DNA of 64,000 nucleotides from Haloarchaeobius sp. HME9146 (GTDB taxonomy: Archaea > Halobacteriota > Halobacteria > Halobacteriales > Natrialbaceae). The notes beneath the pieces were generated by a model. That model did not search any database and was not told where the DNA came from. It saw only the letters and a program-made list of their open reading frames with translations. This document shows, in pieces, positions 8,771 through 18,654 of the stretch. Position 1 is the stretch's first letter. Each line of letters begins with the position of its first letter. Made by a program: the position numbers and the translations under genes. Where the stretch lies: the NCBI RefSeq assembly GCF_025399835.1, contig NZ_JAODVR010000001.1, forward strand, positions 2,232,001 through 2,296,000, written 5' to 3'.

Positions 8771-8880
8771 GCTTTTAAGCCCGGGGCTTGAAAGAGCGAA
8801 CAACAGACCCCGCGGGTAAGTGTGGTGGGGGTCACGGCTCACGCCGTCGGTCCTTTCCTGACCGCGTATCTCCACCACAT
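8771..8880 (+). ncRNA. Candidate structured RNA / leader before RNase J
   Basis: The 340-base gap 8641-8980 has no supported gene. It holds a good TATA box (CTTTTAAGC, 8772-8780), which would start RNA near 8805. The sequence at 8821-8879 then folds into a three-way junction. The closing stem is TGTGGTGG/CCACCACA (8821-8828 with 8872-8879, 8 bp). Hairpin ACGGC-TCAC-GCCGT spans 8834-8847, and hairpin CGGTC/GACCG (8848-8852 with 8860-8864) has a 7-base loop. A second TATA-like element at 8942-8947 lies nearer the gene. No known RNA family is recognised. Confidence 0.35.
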
Positions 8881-8980
8881 AGCGGGATTCACGCCGACGT
8901 GCTGCAAGACGCCGGGGCGAGTGTCCCGACCAGTCGCGGGTCTTTACATACCGAGACGCGGCATTTCGGTGCTACCAACA

Positions 8981-10333
8981 ATGGAAGTCGAAATCGCAAC
9001 CATCGGCGGCTACGAAGAAGTCGGTCGGCAGATGACTGCCGTCCGCGCGGGCGACGACGTCGTGGTGTTCGACATGGGACTCAACCTGTCCCAGGTCCTC
9101 ATCCACGACAACGTCGAGACAGAGAAGATGCACAGCCTGGACCTCATCGACATGGGGGCCATCCCGGACGACCGGGTCATGAGCGAACTGGAGGGCGACG
9201 TACAGGCCATCGTCCCCACACACGGCCACCTCGACCACATCGGGGCCATCTCGAAGCTGGCGCACCGCTACAACGCGCCGGTCGTCGCGACCCCGTTCAC
9301 CATCGAGCTCGTCAAACAGCAGATCGAGGGTGAACAGAAGTTCGGCGTCGAGAACGACCTCATCAAGATGGACGCCGGCGAGACGATGTCCATCGGGGAC
9401 TCCGGTCAGGTCGAACTCGAGTTCGTCAACGTCACACACTCCATCATCGACGCCATCAACCCGGTCCTCCACACGCCCGAGGGCGCGGTCGTCTACGGGC
9501 TCGACAAGCGTATGGACCACACGCCGGTCATCGGCGACCCCATCGACATGGACCGCTTCCGCGAGATCGGTCGCGAGGGCGACGGTGTGCTGTGTTACAT
9601 CGAGGACTGTACCAACGCGAACAAGAAGGGCCGCACGCCCTCCGAGGCCGTCGCACGACGCCACCTCAAGGACGTGTTGTACTCCATGGAGGACTACTCG
9701 GGCGGTATCGTCGCCACGACGTTCTCCAGCCACATCGCGCGTGTGAAGTCCCTCGTCGAGTTCGCCCGCGATATCGGCCGCCAGCCGGTGCTGCTCGGGC
9801 GCTCGATGGAGAAGTACTCCGGCACGGCGGAACGACTCGGCTTCGTCGACTTCCCGGGCGACCTCGGGATGTTCGGCCACCGCAAGTCCGTCGACCGCAC
9901 GTTCAAGCGGGTCATGAAGGAGGGCAAGGGCAACTTCCTGCCCATCGTGACGGGCCACCAGGGCGAGCCGCGCGCGATGCTCACCCGGATGGCACGCGGC
10001 GAGACGCCGTACCAGCTCGAAGACGGTGACAAGGTCGTCTTCTCCGCCCGCGTCATTCCGGAGCCGACCAACGAGGGCCAGCGCTACCAGGCCGAGAAGC
10101 TCCTGGGCATGCAGGGCGCTCGCATCTACGACGACATCCACGTCTCCGGTCACCTGAACAGCGAGGGCCACTACGAGATGCTCGACGCACTCCAGCCCCA
10201 GCACATCATCCCGGCACACCAGGACATGAAGGGCTTCTCCGGCTACGTCAACCTCGCAGAGAGCGAGGGGTACAAGCTGGGCCGTGACCTTCACGTGACC
10301 CGGAACGGGAACATGATACAGCTGACCGAATGA
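8981..10333 (+). CDS. rnj: Ribonuclease J (metallo-beta-lactamase fold)
   Basis: This 450-aa protein has the beta-lactamase zinc motif [11 protein letters not shown] (residues ~79-89), central beta-CASP features ([30 protein letters not shown]) and C-terminal [13 protein letters not shown] and PAHQDMKGF, which complete the two-metal site. Archaeal RNase J is a 5'-3' exoribonuclease in mRNA decay. The ATG at 8981 is chosen because the frame upstream (to 8822) lacks family similarity. It overlaps the next gene by 4 bases, a conserved link between RNA decay and isoprenoid genes in haloarchaea. Confidence 0.94.
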   Translation: MEVEIATIGGYEEVGRQMTAVRAGDDVVVFDMGLNLSQVLIHDNVETEKMHSLDLIDMGAIPDDRVMSELEGDVQAIVPTHGHLDHIGAISKLAHRYNAPVVATPFTIELVKQQIEGEQKFGVENDLIKMDAGETMSIGDSGQVELEFVNVTHSIIDAINPVLHTPEGAVVYGLDKRMDHTPVIGDPIDMDRFREIGREGDGVLCYIEDCTNANKKGRTPSEAVARRHLKDVLYSMEDYSGGIVATTFSSHIARVKSLVEFARDIGRQPVLLGRSMEKYSGTAERLGFVDFPGDLGMFGHRKSVDRTFKRVMKEGKGNFLPIVTGHQGEPRAMLTRMARGETPYQLEDGDKVVFSARVIPEPTNEGQRYQAEKLLGMQGARIYDDIHVSGHLNSEGHYEMLDALQPQHIIPAHQDMKGFSGYVNLAESEGYKLGRDLHVTRNGNMIQLTE

Positions 10334-11382
10334 TGACAGACCCCGAGACGCGAGAACAGACCGTGCTCGACGCGGTTGGCGAGCGACGCGAACTCGTCAA
10401 CCAGGGCATCAAAGACGAGATGCCCATAAAGCGCCCGGAACGCCTCTGGGAAGCCTCGCGCTACCTGCTCGACGCGGGTGGCAAACGGCTCCGACCGACC
10501 GTGTTGCTGGTCGTCGGTGAGGCGCTGATGGACGTCGAGCCGCTGTCGACGGATTACCGCGAGTTCCCCTCGCTGGCGGACCAGCCGGTCGACCTCATGG
10601 CCGCCGCCGTGAGCGTGGAGGTCATCCAGACGTTCACGCTCATCCACGACGACATCATGGACGACGACGACCTCCGGCGCGGCGTGCCGGCGGTCCACAA
10701 GGAGTTCGACCTCGACACCGCCATCCTTGCCGGTGACACCCTGTACTCCTCGGCGTTCGAGATAATGCTCAACGCGAACGCGCCGAGTTCGCAGGTCGTC
10801 GCGGCGATGGACACGCTCGCATCGACCTGTACGAAGATCTGCGAGGGCCAGAGCCTCGACGTGGCCTTCGAGGAGCGCTCCGAAGTGCTCCCCGAGGAGT
10901 ACCTCGAGATGGTCGAGCAGAAGACCGCGGTCCTGTACGCTGCCTCGGCGGCCATCGCCGCCGAACTGCTCTCGGCGGACGACGAGACCGTCGACGCCCT
11001 CTACGGCTACGGGCTCGACATCGGGCGCGCCTTCCAGATACAGGACGACGTGCTCGACCTCACCGTCCCGTCCGAGCAACTCGGCAAGCAACGGGGCTCC
11101 GACCTCGTCGAGAACAAGCAGACCCTCATCACGGTCCACGCCCGCGAGCAGGGCATCGACGTCGACGGGCTCGTCGACACCGACAGCGTCGAGGACGTGA
11201 CCGAGGCCGAGATAGACGAGGCCGTCCAGGCACTCGAAGACTCGGGGAGTATCGCGTACGCCAACGACAAGGCGCGCGAACTCGTCGAGCGCGGAAAGGA
11301 CCGGCTCGAATGCCTGCCGGACAACGAGGCTCGTGACCTGCTGTGTGACATCGCGGACTACCTCATCGAGCGCGGCTACTGA
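10330..11382 (+). CDS. idsA: Polyprenyl diphosphate synthase (geranylgeranyl/farnesylgeranyl type)
   Basis: This 350-aa all-helical prenyltransferase extends allylic diphosphates with IPP for archaeal ether lipids and carotenoids. [15 protein letters not shown] binds IPP. The first Asp-rich motif is in [16 protein letters not shown] (~res 104) and the second in [11 protein letters not shown]. Chain length (C20 or C25) cannot be read reliably. ATGATG gives two possible starts; the first overlaps the RNase J stop. Together with mvk and ipk it makes this a lipid-precursor locus. Confidence 0.93.
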   Translation: MMTDPETREQTVLDAVGERRELVNQGIKDEMPIKRPERLWEASRYLLDAGGKRLRPTVLLVVGEALMDVEPLSTDYREFPSLADQPVDLMAAAVSVEVIQTFTLIHDDIMDDDDLRRGVPAVHKEFDLDTAILAGDTLYSSAFEIMLNANAPSSQVVAAMDTLASTCTKICEGQSLDVAFEERSEVLPEEYLEMVEQKTAVLYAASAAIAAELLSADDETVDALYGYGLDIGRAFQIQDDVLDLTVPSEQLGKQRGSDLVENKQTLITVHAREQGIDVDGLVDTDSVEDVTEAEIDEAVQALEDSGSIAYANDKARELVERGKDRLECLPDNEARDLLCDIADYLIERGY

Positions 11383-11496
11383 CTCGTCTGGGTTCCGTCT
11401 CCGACTTTTCGGCACGACTCAGATGCTGAGTCGAGCGCTGAATCGGCGCTCGAAACCGTGCGCGGTTTTAGTGGGTCTCCCTCGCTACCGGTAGGT

Positions 11497-11985
11497 ATGC
11501 CACAGGACCACACCAGCACGACGCGGCGACGGCTGCTCGCCGGTGGCGCGGCGGCCGTCTCGTTCGGTCTGGCAGGCTGTCTCGGCGGCGATTCCCAGAT
11601 CGAACCGGAGCGCCCGAACGACGACGGTGAGGGCAGTCTCGGCGAGTTACGGTGGATACTCGAAGAGCAGTACGCGATGCAGGTGACGAGCATGACGTTC
11701 AGCGAGGGCCGGGTCGACCTGGAGTACAGTTCACAGGCGACCTCCCGCGCGGAGTCCCGCGAGGAGATCGGCGCGGTCATCTCGGCGTACGGCCTCATCG
11801 TGGCACACGACGGCCCCTCGGAGACGCTGCGGGCGACCATCGGTGACCGGTTCGCCGAGCAGGCGACCTCCTACCAGATCCAGGCATCGTGGGTGAAGCG
11901 GTGGCGAAACGGCGACATGTCGGACTCGCTGGTGGCACAGCGGGTGTTCAACACGCGGACCTTCCCGGAGTCCGCGACCCAGTAG
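11497..11985 (+). CDS. Tat-exported lipoprotein of unknown function
   Basis: This 162-aa protein starts with a twin-arginine signal (TTRRRLLAGGAAAVSFGLAGC) whose lipobox Cys28 would anchor it outside the membrane. A short acidic linker follows, then a ~120-residue alpha/beta domain (YAMQVTSMTFSEGRVDLEYS ... YQIQASWVKRWRNGDM). The ATG at 11497 places the RR motif at residues 10-12. No enzyme motif is visible. It lies between the prenyl synthase and gltX with gaps on both sides, so it is probably a separate transcript. Confidence 0.8.
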   Translation: MPQDHTSTTRRRLLAGGAAAVSFGLAGCLGGDSQIEPERPNDDGEGSLGELRWILEEQYAMQVTSMTFSEGRVDLEYSSQATSRAESREEIGAVISAYGLIVAHDGPSETLRATIGDRFAEQATSYQIQASWVKRWRNGDMSDSLVAQRVFNTRTFPESATQ

Positions 11986-12075
11986 AACGAGCGAGGACCG
12001 GTGTGTCCGTGGCGACTGCCAGTTGGCGCTGGCGCAACGAGTGTCGTACCATGGCGTATCCCGAGATGGTCGACA

Positions 12076-12132
12076 GGCAACGACGACGGCGACGATAGTG
12101 GCGAACGGCAACGACGACGGCGACGATAGTGG
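12076..12132. repeat. Perfect 26-bp direct repeat, 31-bp period
   Basis: Two exact copies of a 26-base sequence (12076-12101 and 12107-12132, each GGCAACGACG ... ATAGTGG) are separated by 5 bases in the gap before gltX. The rest of the 216-base gap (11986-12201) has no gene I can support. Confidence 0.9.
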
Positions 12133-12201
12133 ACGTAGGTTCGGCGGCGACGCGGCGAAACATCACGACTGTTTTGACGCCCCTCGGAGTACGTGGGGGT
12201 A

Positions 12202-13920
12202 ATGGACGATGCACTCCGCGAGCAGGTCGAAGAGGAGGCAGAGAAACACGCCCTGTTCAACGCCATCAAGCACGAGAGCGAGGCGAACGTCGGGGCGGTC
12301 ATGGGCCCCCTGATGGGCGACAACCCCGAGTTCCGCCAGCACGGCGACCAGATTCCCGGTATCGTCGGGCAGGTCTGTGGCCGGGTGAACGGCCTCGACC
12401 TCGAGGGCAAGCGAGAGCGACTGGGCGAGCTCTCGCCCGAGATGCTCGAGGAACTCGACGCGGAGGACGAGGAGGACGACCGCGTCCTCGGGGACCTTCC
12501 GAACGTCGACGAGTACGACCAGGTCCGCATGCGGTGTGCGCCGAACCCGAACGGCCCGTGGCACCTCGGGCACGCCCGGATGCCGGCCGTCATCGGGACG
12601 TACAAGGACCTCTACGACGGCTGGTTCTGCGTCCGATTCGACGACACTGACCCTGAGACGAAACGGCCCGACCTCGACGCCTACGAGGGTATCCTCGAGG
12701 ACGTGGAGTACCTCGGGTTCGAACCCGACGAGGTGTTCAAGGCGAGCGACCGCGTCGAGACCTACTACGACCACGCCCGCGAGCTCATCGAGATGGGCGG
12801 GGCGTACACCTGCTCCTGTTCCGGCGAGGACTTCTCCGAGCTGAAGAACAACGGCAAGCCGTGCCCGCACCGCGACAAGGACGCCGAGACGACCATGGCC
12901 GAGTTCGAGGACATGGTGGCGGGCGAGTACTCCTCGGGCGAGATGGTCCTGCGCGTGAAGACCGACATCGAGCACAAGAACCCGGCCCTGCGTGACTGGG
13001 TTGCCTTCCGGATGATCGACACGCCCCACCCCCGCGAGGTGGCCGAAGACTACCGCTGCTGGCCGATGCTCGACTTCCAGTCCGGCGTCGACGACCATCT
13101 GGTCGGTATCACCCACATCATCCGCGGTATCGACCTTCAGGACTCCGCGAAGCGCCAGCGCTTCCTCTACGACTACTTCGACTGGGAGTACCCCGAGGTC
13201 GTCCACTGGGGCCACGTCCAGGTCGACGCCTACGACATCAAGATGTCCACGTCGACCATCAAGCAGTACATCGACGAGGGCAAGCTCGACGGCTGGGACG
13301 ACCCGCGCGCCCCGACCATCAAGAGCCTGCGCCGGCGGGGCATCCGCGGCGACGCCATCGTCGAGTCGATGCTCGAACTCGGCACCTCCACGAGCGACGT
13401 GGACCTCGCGATGTCGACAGTGTACTCGAAGAACCGCGACCACATCGACGACACGGCCGACCGCCAGTTCCTCGTGCGTGAGGGGACCGAACTCGCCATC
13501 GTCGGCGGCGCGCCCGAGGCCGGCCACCCGCCGGTCCACCCGGACCACGAGGACCGCGGCGACCGCGACATCCCGGTCGGGGGCGCCGTCCTCCTCGAAC
13601 CCGACGACCTGCCCGAGCGCGAGGAGCGCATCTGGCTGAAGGGCCTGGGCTGCTTCCGCTTCACCCGCGACGCCCTGCAGTACACCGGCGACGACATCGA
13701 CGCGGTCCGCGAGGAGGGCGTCGACGTCATCCACTGGGTCCCCGCCGAGGACAACGTCCCGGTCGAGCTGTGGACCATGGACGGCGTCGTCTCCGGCCAC
13801 GCCGAACCCGGGTTCGCCGACCAGCCCGTCGACGCGATGGTGCAGTTCGAGCGCGTCGGCTTCGCCCGTGTCGACGCCCACGAGGAAGACGGCTCTGTCG
13901 CGTACTTCGCGCACAAGTAA
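12202..13920 (+). CDS. gltX: Glutamyl-tRNA synthetase (archaeal, non-discriminating type)
   Basis: This 572-aa class I synthetase has an N-terminal archaeal extension (~1-100). The HIGH-type motif PNPNGPWHLGHARMP follows (~res 115-129), then FDDTDPETKRPDLDAYEGI, and a KMSKS equivalent in the YDIKMSTSTI stretch (KMSTS). A C-terminal beta-barrel anticodon-binding region completes it. Archaea charge both tRNA-Glu and tRNA-Gln with it and then amidate Glu-tRNA-Gln. The ATG at 12202 is preferred to the GTG three codons upstream. Confidence 0.95.
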   Translation: MDDALREQVEEEAEKHALFNAIKHESEANVGAVMGPLMGDNPEFRQHGDQIPGIVGQVCGRVNGLDLEGKRERLGELSPEMLEELDAEDEEDDRVLGDLPNVDEYDQVRMRCAPNPNGPWHLGHARMPAVIGTYKDLYDGWFCVRFDDTDPETKRPDLDAYEGILEDVEYLGFEPDEVFKASDRVETYYDHARELIEMGGAYTCSCSGEDFSELKNNGKPCPHRDKDAETTMAEFEDMVAGEYSSGEMVLRVKTDIEHKNPALRDWVAFRMIDTPHPREVAEDYRCWPMLDFQSGVDDHLVGITHIIRGIDLQDSAKRQRFLYDYFDWEYPEVVHWGHVQVDAYDIKMSTSTIKQYIDEGKLDGWDDPRAPTIKSLRRRGIRGDAIVESMLELGTSTSDVDLAMSTVYSKNRDHIDDTADRQFLVREGTELAIVGGAPEAGHPPVHPDHEDRGDRDIPVGGAVLLEPDDLPEREERIWLKGLGCFRFTRDALQYTGDDIDAVREEGVDVIHWVPAEDNVPVELWTMDGVVSGHAEPGFADQPVDAMVQFERVGFARVDAHEEDGSVAYFAHK

Positions 13921-13929
13921 CGGACCTGC

Positions 13930-16311
13930 TCAACTCTCGCGGAACTCGAACCGCGCCCCGCCGGACTCGCTTTCCGTGATCGACACCGACCAGCCGTGGG
14001 CTTCGGCGACCGTCTGGACGATGGAGAGCCCGAAGCCGGTCCCGTCGTCTGCGGTGGTGAACCCGGTCTCGAACACGCCGTCCCGGTCGGATTCGGGGAT
14101 TCCGGGGCCGTCGTCGGCGACGTAGAAGCCCGCCTGCCCATCCAGCGACCCGACGCTGACGGCGACGGACTCGCCCCCGTGTTCCACACAATTTCGGAAC
14201 AGGTTCTCGAACAGTTCGAGCAGCCGCGAGGGGTCGCTGTCGACGGTACCGAGGCCGTCGCCGATGGTGAGGGTCGCGTTCCCCGTGTCGGTCGTGGCCC
14301 AGGCGCGGTCGACGACCGTCGGCATGTACACTGGTTGCGGGTCGTCGATGTCTCGGCCCTCGCGGGCGAGCGTGAGCACGTCGTCGATTATCTGCTCGAT
14401 GCGCCGGTGGGCCGTCCTGATGTGGTCGATGCTCTCCTGGGAGCCTGTCTCCTCGAGGAGGTCCAGGTGGCCGGACGCGACCATCAGGGGGTTGCGAAGG
14501 TCGTGGCTGACGATGCCGGCGAACTTGTCGAGGCGTTCGTTCTGCCGCCGGAGTTTGCGCTCGCGCTCCTTTCGCTCGGTCACGTCGGCGATGACGGCGA
14601 CCACGCCGTGTATCTCGCCGGCGGTGTCCGAGACGGGCGCGACCGAGACGCTGGCGTCGATGCGCGAGCCGTCGGCGCGCTGGAGCCGGCGTTCGATGCC
14701 CGTGAGCGCCTCACCGCCGAGGACGCGCTCGCGGTCGGCGAGAACCTGTTCCCCTTCGGCAGCCGGCACGATGGGTAATCGGTCGCCGATGACCTCGTCG
14801 GCCGCCCAGCCGAACGTCTCCTCGGCGGCCTCGTTCCACACCTCGACCGTGCCATCGCGGGACGTCCCGACGATGGCGAGCGGGGACGCCTCGACCAGCG
14901 TCTGGAGCCGGTCGGTAGTCTCGGCGAGGCTCTGTTCGACCGCTTTACGCTCGGAGATGTCCCGGATAACGCCGACCGCGCCGGACTCGCCGCGGTCGAG
15001 CGATATCGGGGCGATCCGGGTCTCGCACGGGAGCGCCTCGCCGTTCCGGGTCTCGACGGTGAGTTCGACGACGCCGCCGTCGGGGGTCGCGGTGGACGTA
15101 CTCGAGAGGGGCGATTCGCCCTCGGGGAGCACTGTCTCGAACGGTTCGCCGACGAGGTCGGCTGGCTCGTACCCCAGTAGCGACGCAAGCGGTTCGTTCA
15201 CCATCGTGAACCGGTCGTCGCTGTCGAGGACGTACACGCGGTCCCGAACCGACTCGAAGACCGTCTTGTACCGGGTGAGCTGGTGCTCGCGGCGGGTCCG
15301 GTCGGTCACGTCCCGGATGACGACGAGTTCGCCGATAGCGCGGCCGTGGTGGTCGGAGAAGGGCGAGGTCTGCAGTTCGAGGAATCGCCGGTCGCCGTCG
15401 ACGGTGACGGCGTGTTCGTACCACTCGTCCTCGCCGGTCTGCTCGATACGGTCCCATTTCGCGAACAGGTCCTGGATCGGTGTCCCGGTCAGGGAGTCAT
15501 CTCCAGTGGCGAGGAGTCGCCGGGCCGTCGGATTCGCGTCGCCGATGCAGCCGTCGCGGTCGAGCATCAGTATCCCATCGCCCATGTCCTCGACGATGGC
15601 CGTGTGGGCGGTCGGGACGGGGTCGATGAGCCGGAACAGGTAGAGCGAGAGCGCCATCGCGCTGCCGGAGAACACCCAGCCGAACAGGCTCACGTCGACG
15701 TTGCCGGCGAACCCGAGCGAGCGTACGACGACCCCTCCCCAGGGGACCAGCGCGGCGATGAGGATGGCGGTCGCCTGTGCCCGGTAGAGGTGTCGCGCCC
15801 GGAGGAACAGCTGGACGAACAGCAACGTCGCGGCGAACATCGTGACCGTGATGTAGACGAAGTGGCCGATGAACAGGGGACCGATCTCGACGTTGGCCGA
15901 ACTCAACGGGCCGACGGCGCTTTCGGCAGGAGCGGTGAAGACCAGCGGCTGGAGCCGTGGAACGAACATGGCGACGGTGAGGACGACCGGTTCGACCGCA
16001 AGCAACAACCTGGTCTGTCTGTTTGCCCACTGCTCGCGGCCGGTGTACTGCAGCGCGAAGTATATCCAGGCGGAGCCGGTGACCGCCATCGCGACCATCG
16101 CGATCCGCGTCCAGAAGAACTTGGCACCGGGTGTGACGAACGAGATGTCCAAAGCGTAGGCGATGCAGCCGACTCCGACCGCGACGAGGTACAGTGTGAG
16201 TGCCCTCGCACCGGGTTCCGACCGCTTCCACCAGGCCAGCACGGCCGCTATGGCCGCCACCCCAGCGGAGACGAACAGCGGAATCGTGTACGGCGTCAGT
16301 TCGAATCGCAT
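13930..16311 (-). CDS. 7TM multi-PAS sensor histidine kinase
   Basis: This 793-aa orphan kinase has an N-terminal seven-helix membrane sensor (~1-215). Three PAS domains follow: the first begins near IVEDMGDGILMLDRDG, the second near ESVRDRVYVLDSDDRF and the third near VEASPLAIVGTSRDG. The dimerisation helix has phospho-acceptor His in FAGIVSHDLRNPLMVA, and the HATPase has N box LFRNCVEHGG, G1 DDGPGIP and G2 GTGFGLSIV. The start at 16311 puts the first helix right after the N-terminus; a longer frame reaches 16368. No response regulator lies nearby, so its partner is unknown. Confidence 0.9.
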   Translation of the reverse strand: MRFELTPYTIPLFVSAGVAAIAAVLAWWKRSEPGARALTLYLVAVGVGCIAYALDISFVTPGAKFFWTRIAMVAMAVTGSAWIYFALQYTGREQWANRQTRLLLAVEPVVLTVAMFVPRLQPLVFTAPAESAVGPLSSANVEIGPLFIGHFVYITVTMFAATLLFVQLFLRARHLYRAQATAILIAALVPWGGVVVRSLGFAGNVDVSLFGWVFSGSAMALSLYLFRLIDPVPTAHTAIVEDMGDGILMLDRDGCIGDANPTARRLLATGDDSLTGTPIQDLFAKWDRIEQTGEDEWYEHAVTVDGDRRFLELQTSPFSDHHGRAIGELVVIRDVTDRTRREHQLTRYKTVFESVRDRVYVLDSDDRFTMVNEPLASLLGYEPADLVGEPFETVLPEGESPLSSTSTATPDGGVVELTVETRNGEALPCETRIAPISLDRGESGAVGVIRDISERKAVEQSLAETTDRLQTLVEASPLAIVGTSRDGTVEVWNEAAEETFGWAADEVIGDRLPIVPAAEGEQVLADRERVLGGEALTGIERRLQRADGSRIDASVSVAPVSDTAGEIHGVVAVIADVTERKERERKLRRQNERLDKFAGIVSHDLRNPLMVASGHLDLLEETGSQESIDHIRTAHRRIEQIIDDVLTLAREGRDIDDPQPVYMPTVVDRAWATTDTGNATLTIGDGLGTVDSDPSRLLELFENLFRNCVEHGGESVAVSVGSLDGQAGFYVADDGPGIPESDRDGVFETGFTTADDGTGFGLSIVQTVAEAHGWSVSITESESGGARFEFRES

Positions 16312-16503
16312 CTGCTGTCTGGCGAACACCCACCCATCCCCCAGCAGGTTCGCCGGTGCCCAACGCACCGCCTGCTTGACCGTTCAGGGGTCGTTGTGAC
16401 AGAGTGTGAATCAATCCTAATAGAGATATCGGCTACCGCAAAGGCGCGAACGGTGCGTTCCGTTGACGATTAGTGCCCGGTCACCGAGGCGGTCGCCGGG
16501 GCC

Positions 16504-18567
16504 CTACTCGTCGATGACGATGGTGTCGTGCGCCTTCCCGAGTAGCTCCGAGTGCTCGTGGGCGACCTCGAACACGTCCTCCAGGGTGAGCTGTCGGACG
16601 ATGTCGAGTTTCGACAGCTCCTCGGCGAACGTTTCGGGGTCGTCCTCCCAGAGTTCGGTGAGCTTCTCGACCGCCTCCCTGGCCTTCTCGAGTTTGTCCT
16701 TGTGCTCGGGACTGAGCGCGAGACGGCCCACGATGTCGACGAGGACGCCCAGGATTCCAGCGAGTATCTGCCCGATCGAACCGCTGTCGTTGTCGAACAG
16801 CCCGACCTCGAAGTCGACGACCACCTTGCGCCGGGCCGGGTCCGGACAGCGACAGCCTTCGTCGACCTCGGCGACGAGCACGTCGGGCTTGAGCTCGGTT
16901 CCGCGCATCATGTCACCGAGTTCCTCGTGACTTATCCACCAGCGTTCGGTGGTCTTCGCCGCCCCACAGGTCATCGTGATGGACACGCGACTCGCGGCGA
17001 GCATGTCGCCCCAGCCGCTCTCGTCGCCGTCGGGGTCGTAGCCGTCGGGCCGGGTCGCGTCCGCGTGGATGCTGAGACGTGCGAGCCACACCTTGACGTT
17101 GGTCTTCCGGCAGGGGACGCGCTCGCCGGCGGTGACCTGCTCGCCGGGGGCGAACTGCCGGGTCCTGTCGGTGAAGGCGGCGGGGGTACCCGGCCCTGCA
17201 CCGATACCGTACGCGATTCCCTGGCCGGGGGAGCCTCTGGGGTAGCGGGGTGCGGGGCCGAGGCCGGAATCGTCCGCGGGACGCCAACGTGGTCCGCCGG
17301 GGATGTAGCCGCCTTCAGTCGGGGCGGGCTCCCGCGGGTAGCGGTAGGTCTCACCGCGGTCCCGTGGCGATGGCGCGGGGTACCAGCGTGGCCCCTCCTG
17401 CGGGGTGCGCGGCGTCCGGGGCACGCGCCCGTACCGGCCACCGGGGCCGTACTCTGGCGGTTCAAACACGCCCGGGTCGCTCTCGGGGTAGTCGGTCCAC
17501 TCGGGTCTGTGGGGTGGCCGACGGCGCGGCGGCCGTCCCCGAGACGGGGGGCGACGGCCCCGGATGCCGTCACCGAACCGTGGTCCGCCGGGCTCGGACG
17601 GCTCGTCGGGGCCCTCGAACTCGTCGGGGGTTCTCGGGGAACCGACGACGCAGGAGGTCTCTGCCTCGTCCGGGCACGGGCCGAGGTCGGTCATCTCGAT
17701 GCGGAGGTCGACCTCGCCTATCTCGGAGCCCTGGAACACGAGTGGCCGGCGGACGAGCCGGGTCACGTCCGGCCGGAGGGCCGGACTGGCCGACCCGAAC
17801 CGGCGGGTGGACGGACTCACGGCAGTCGATTCCGACAACGAGAACGCGGCGAGTCCGGCACCGACGCCCGCAGGGACGGACAGGGAAGGGACGGAAGACC
17901 CGGTTCTGGCCGGGACCGCCGTGGACCGCCCCCTGCGTCTCAGGCGCGCTCCCCGGGGCGTCCGGTCGACGGCCCGGCGGACGAAGTCGAGGTCGGTCTC
18001 GCGGAACTGCGCCTCCAGCTCGCGGGCGACCCGGAGCACCGTCCGGCGGCTGACGGGACGGCCCCGTCGGCGGGGTCCCATCGCACCGACCAGCCCGACA
18101 AGCGTACCCTGCCGCCAGACGACCATGTGGGCGTCAGCCGGGGTCGACCCGGTGGCGCTGTCACTGACGGCCATTCCACCGTCTCCGATTTCGAGGAGCG
18201 TCACCCCGAGGTCGGCGGCTTCGCCACCCAGTTCCCGCAGGAACGCGACGAGGTCGCGGTCGGTTCGCGGGAGAACGATACCGGCGAGTGCGACGCGTTC
18301 GTCCGTACTCCAGACGTGCATCGCGCCGGCCCCGACCGGCGGGGACCGTGGCAGTAGCTGGGTACCGGCCGGGACCGGAATCGCGGCGGGCTCGTCGAAC
18401 CCGGGGAACTCGGCCGGGAGCAGGTCGAGCATGGCTCGTCCCGCGGTCGATTCGTGGCTCGACGCGGCCGGCGCGGCGGCCAGCAACGGTAGGAGCACCG
18501 TCGCCGACCCAGCACGCAAGAGGGCACGTCGAGTGAGATGGCCTCGTGGTGAGTCGGGACTGTTCAT
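16504..18567 (-). CDS. Tat-exported protein with Pro/Arg-rich central region
   Basis: This 687-aa protein is not recognised. It has a Tat signal (HLTRRALLRAGSATVLLPLL, residues ~10-29) and an N-terminal domain (~40-190). A region at ~190-310 contains PCPDEAETSC. A long disordered stretch (~310-450) is packed with Pro, Arg, Gly and Tyr (for example PPSRGRPPRRRPPHRPEW). The C-terminal domain (~460-687) has Cys pairs (CRCPDP), a hydrophobic segment (IGQILAGILGVLVDIVG) and a charged helix. The basic, proline-rich middle is unlike the acidic proteome around it. The start is chosen at the Tat signal. Confidence 0.75.
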   Translation of the reverse strand: MNSPDSPRGHLTRRALLRAGSATVLLPLLAAAPAASSHESTAGRAMLDLLPAEFPGFDEPAAIPVPAGTQLLPRSPPVGAGAMHVWSTDERVALAGIVLPRTDRDLVAFLRELGGEAADLGVTLLEIGDGGMAVSDSATGSTPADAHMVVWRQGTLVGLVGAMGPRRRGRPVSRRTVLRVARELEAQFRETDLDFVRRAVDRTPRGARLRRRGRSTAVPARTGSSVPSLSVPAGVGAGLAAFSLSESTAVSPSTRRFGSASPALRPDVTRLVRRPLVFQGSEIGEVDLRIEMTDLGPCPDEAETSCVVGSPRTPDEFEGPDEPSEPGGPRFGDGIRGRRPPSRGRPPRRRPPHRPEWTDYPESDPGVFEPPEYGPGGRYGRVPRTPRTPQEGPRWYPAPSPRDRGETYRYPREPAPTEGGYIPGGPRWRPADDSGLGPAPRYPRGSPGQGIAYGIGAGPGTPAAFTDRTRQFAPGEQVTAGERVPCRKTNVKVWLARLSIHADATRPDGYDPDGDESGWGDMLAASRVSITMTCGAAKTTERWWISHEELGDMMRGTELKPDVLVAEVDEGCRCPDPARRKVVVDFEVGLFDNDSGSIGQILAGILGVLVDIVGRLALSPEHKDKLEKAREAVEKLTELWEDDPETFAEELSKLDIVRQLTLEDVFEVAHEHSELLGKAHDTIVIDE

Positions 18568-18654
18568 GCTAGAAGCTAGTTCGCCAGTGGGCAAGAGCAA
18601 AGTCGCGGAATCGCCTGACTGTCCGGGTTTCGGACCTGGGAATCGGCCGACCAG

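Noticed and set aside
8324-8878. N-terminal extension of CAP protein copy B
   Set aside because: The frame is open but overlaps the AN1 gene on the same strand and precedes an obvious signal peptide start at 8323.
8821-8880. tRNA-like cloverleaf before RNase J
   Set aside because: It has a 7-base-loop arm but lacks TTC in the T loop, an acceptor/CCA end and a D arm, so it is kept only as a structured-RNA candidate.
16552-18357. 601-codon plus-strand frame opposite the Pro/Arg-rich exported protein
   Set aside because: The minus-strand frame has a proper Tat signal, stop and start; the plus frame has none of these and runs into the signal region.
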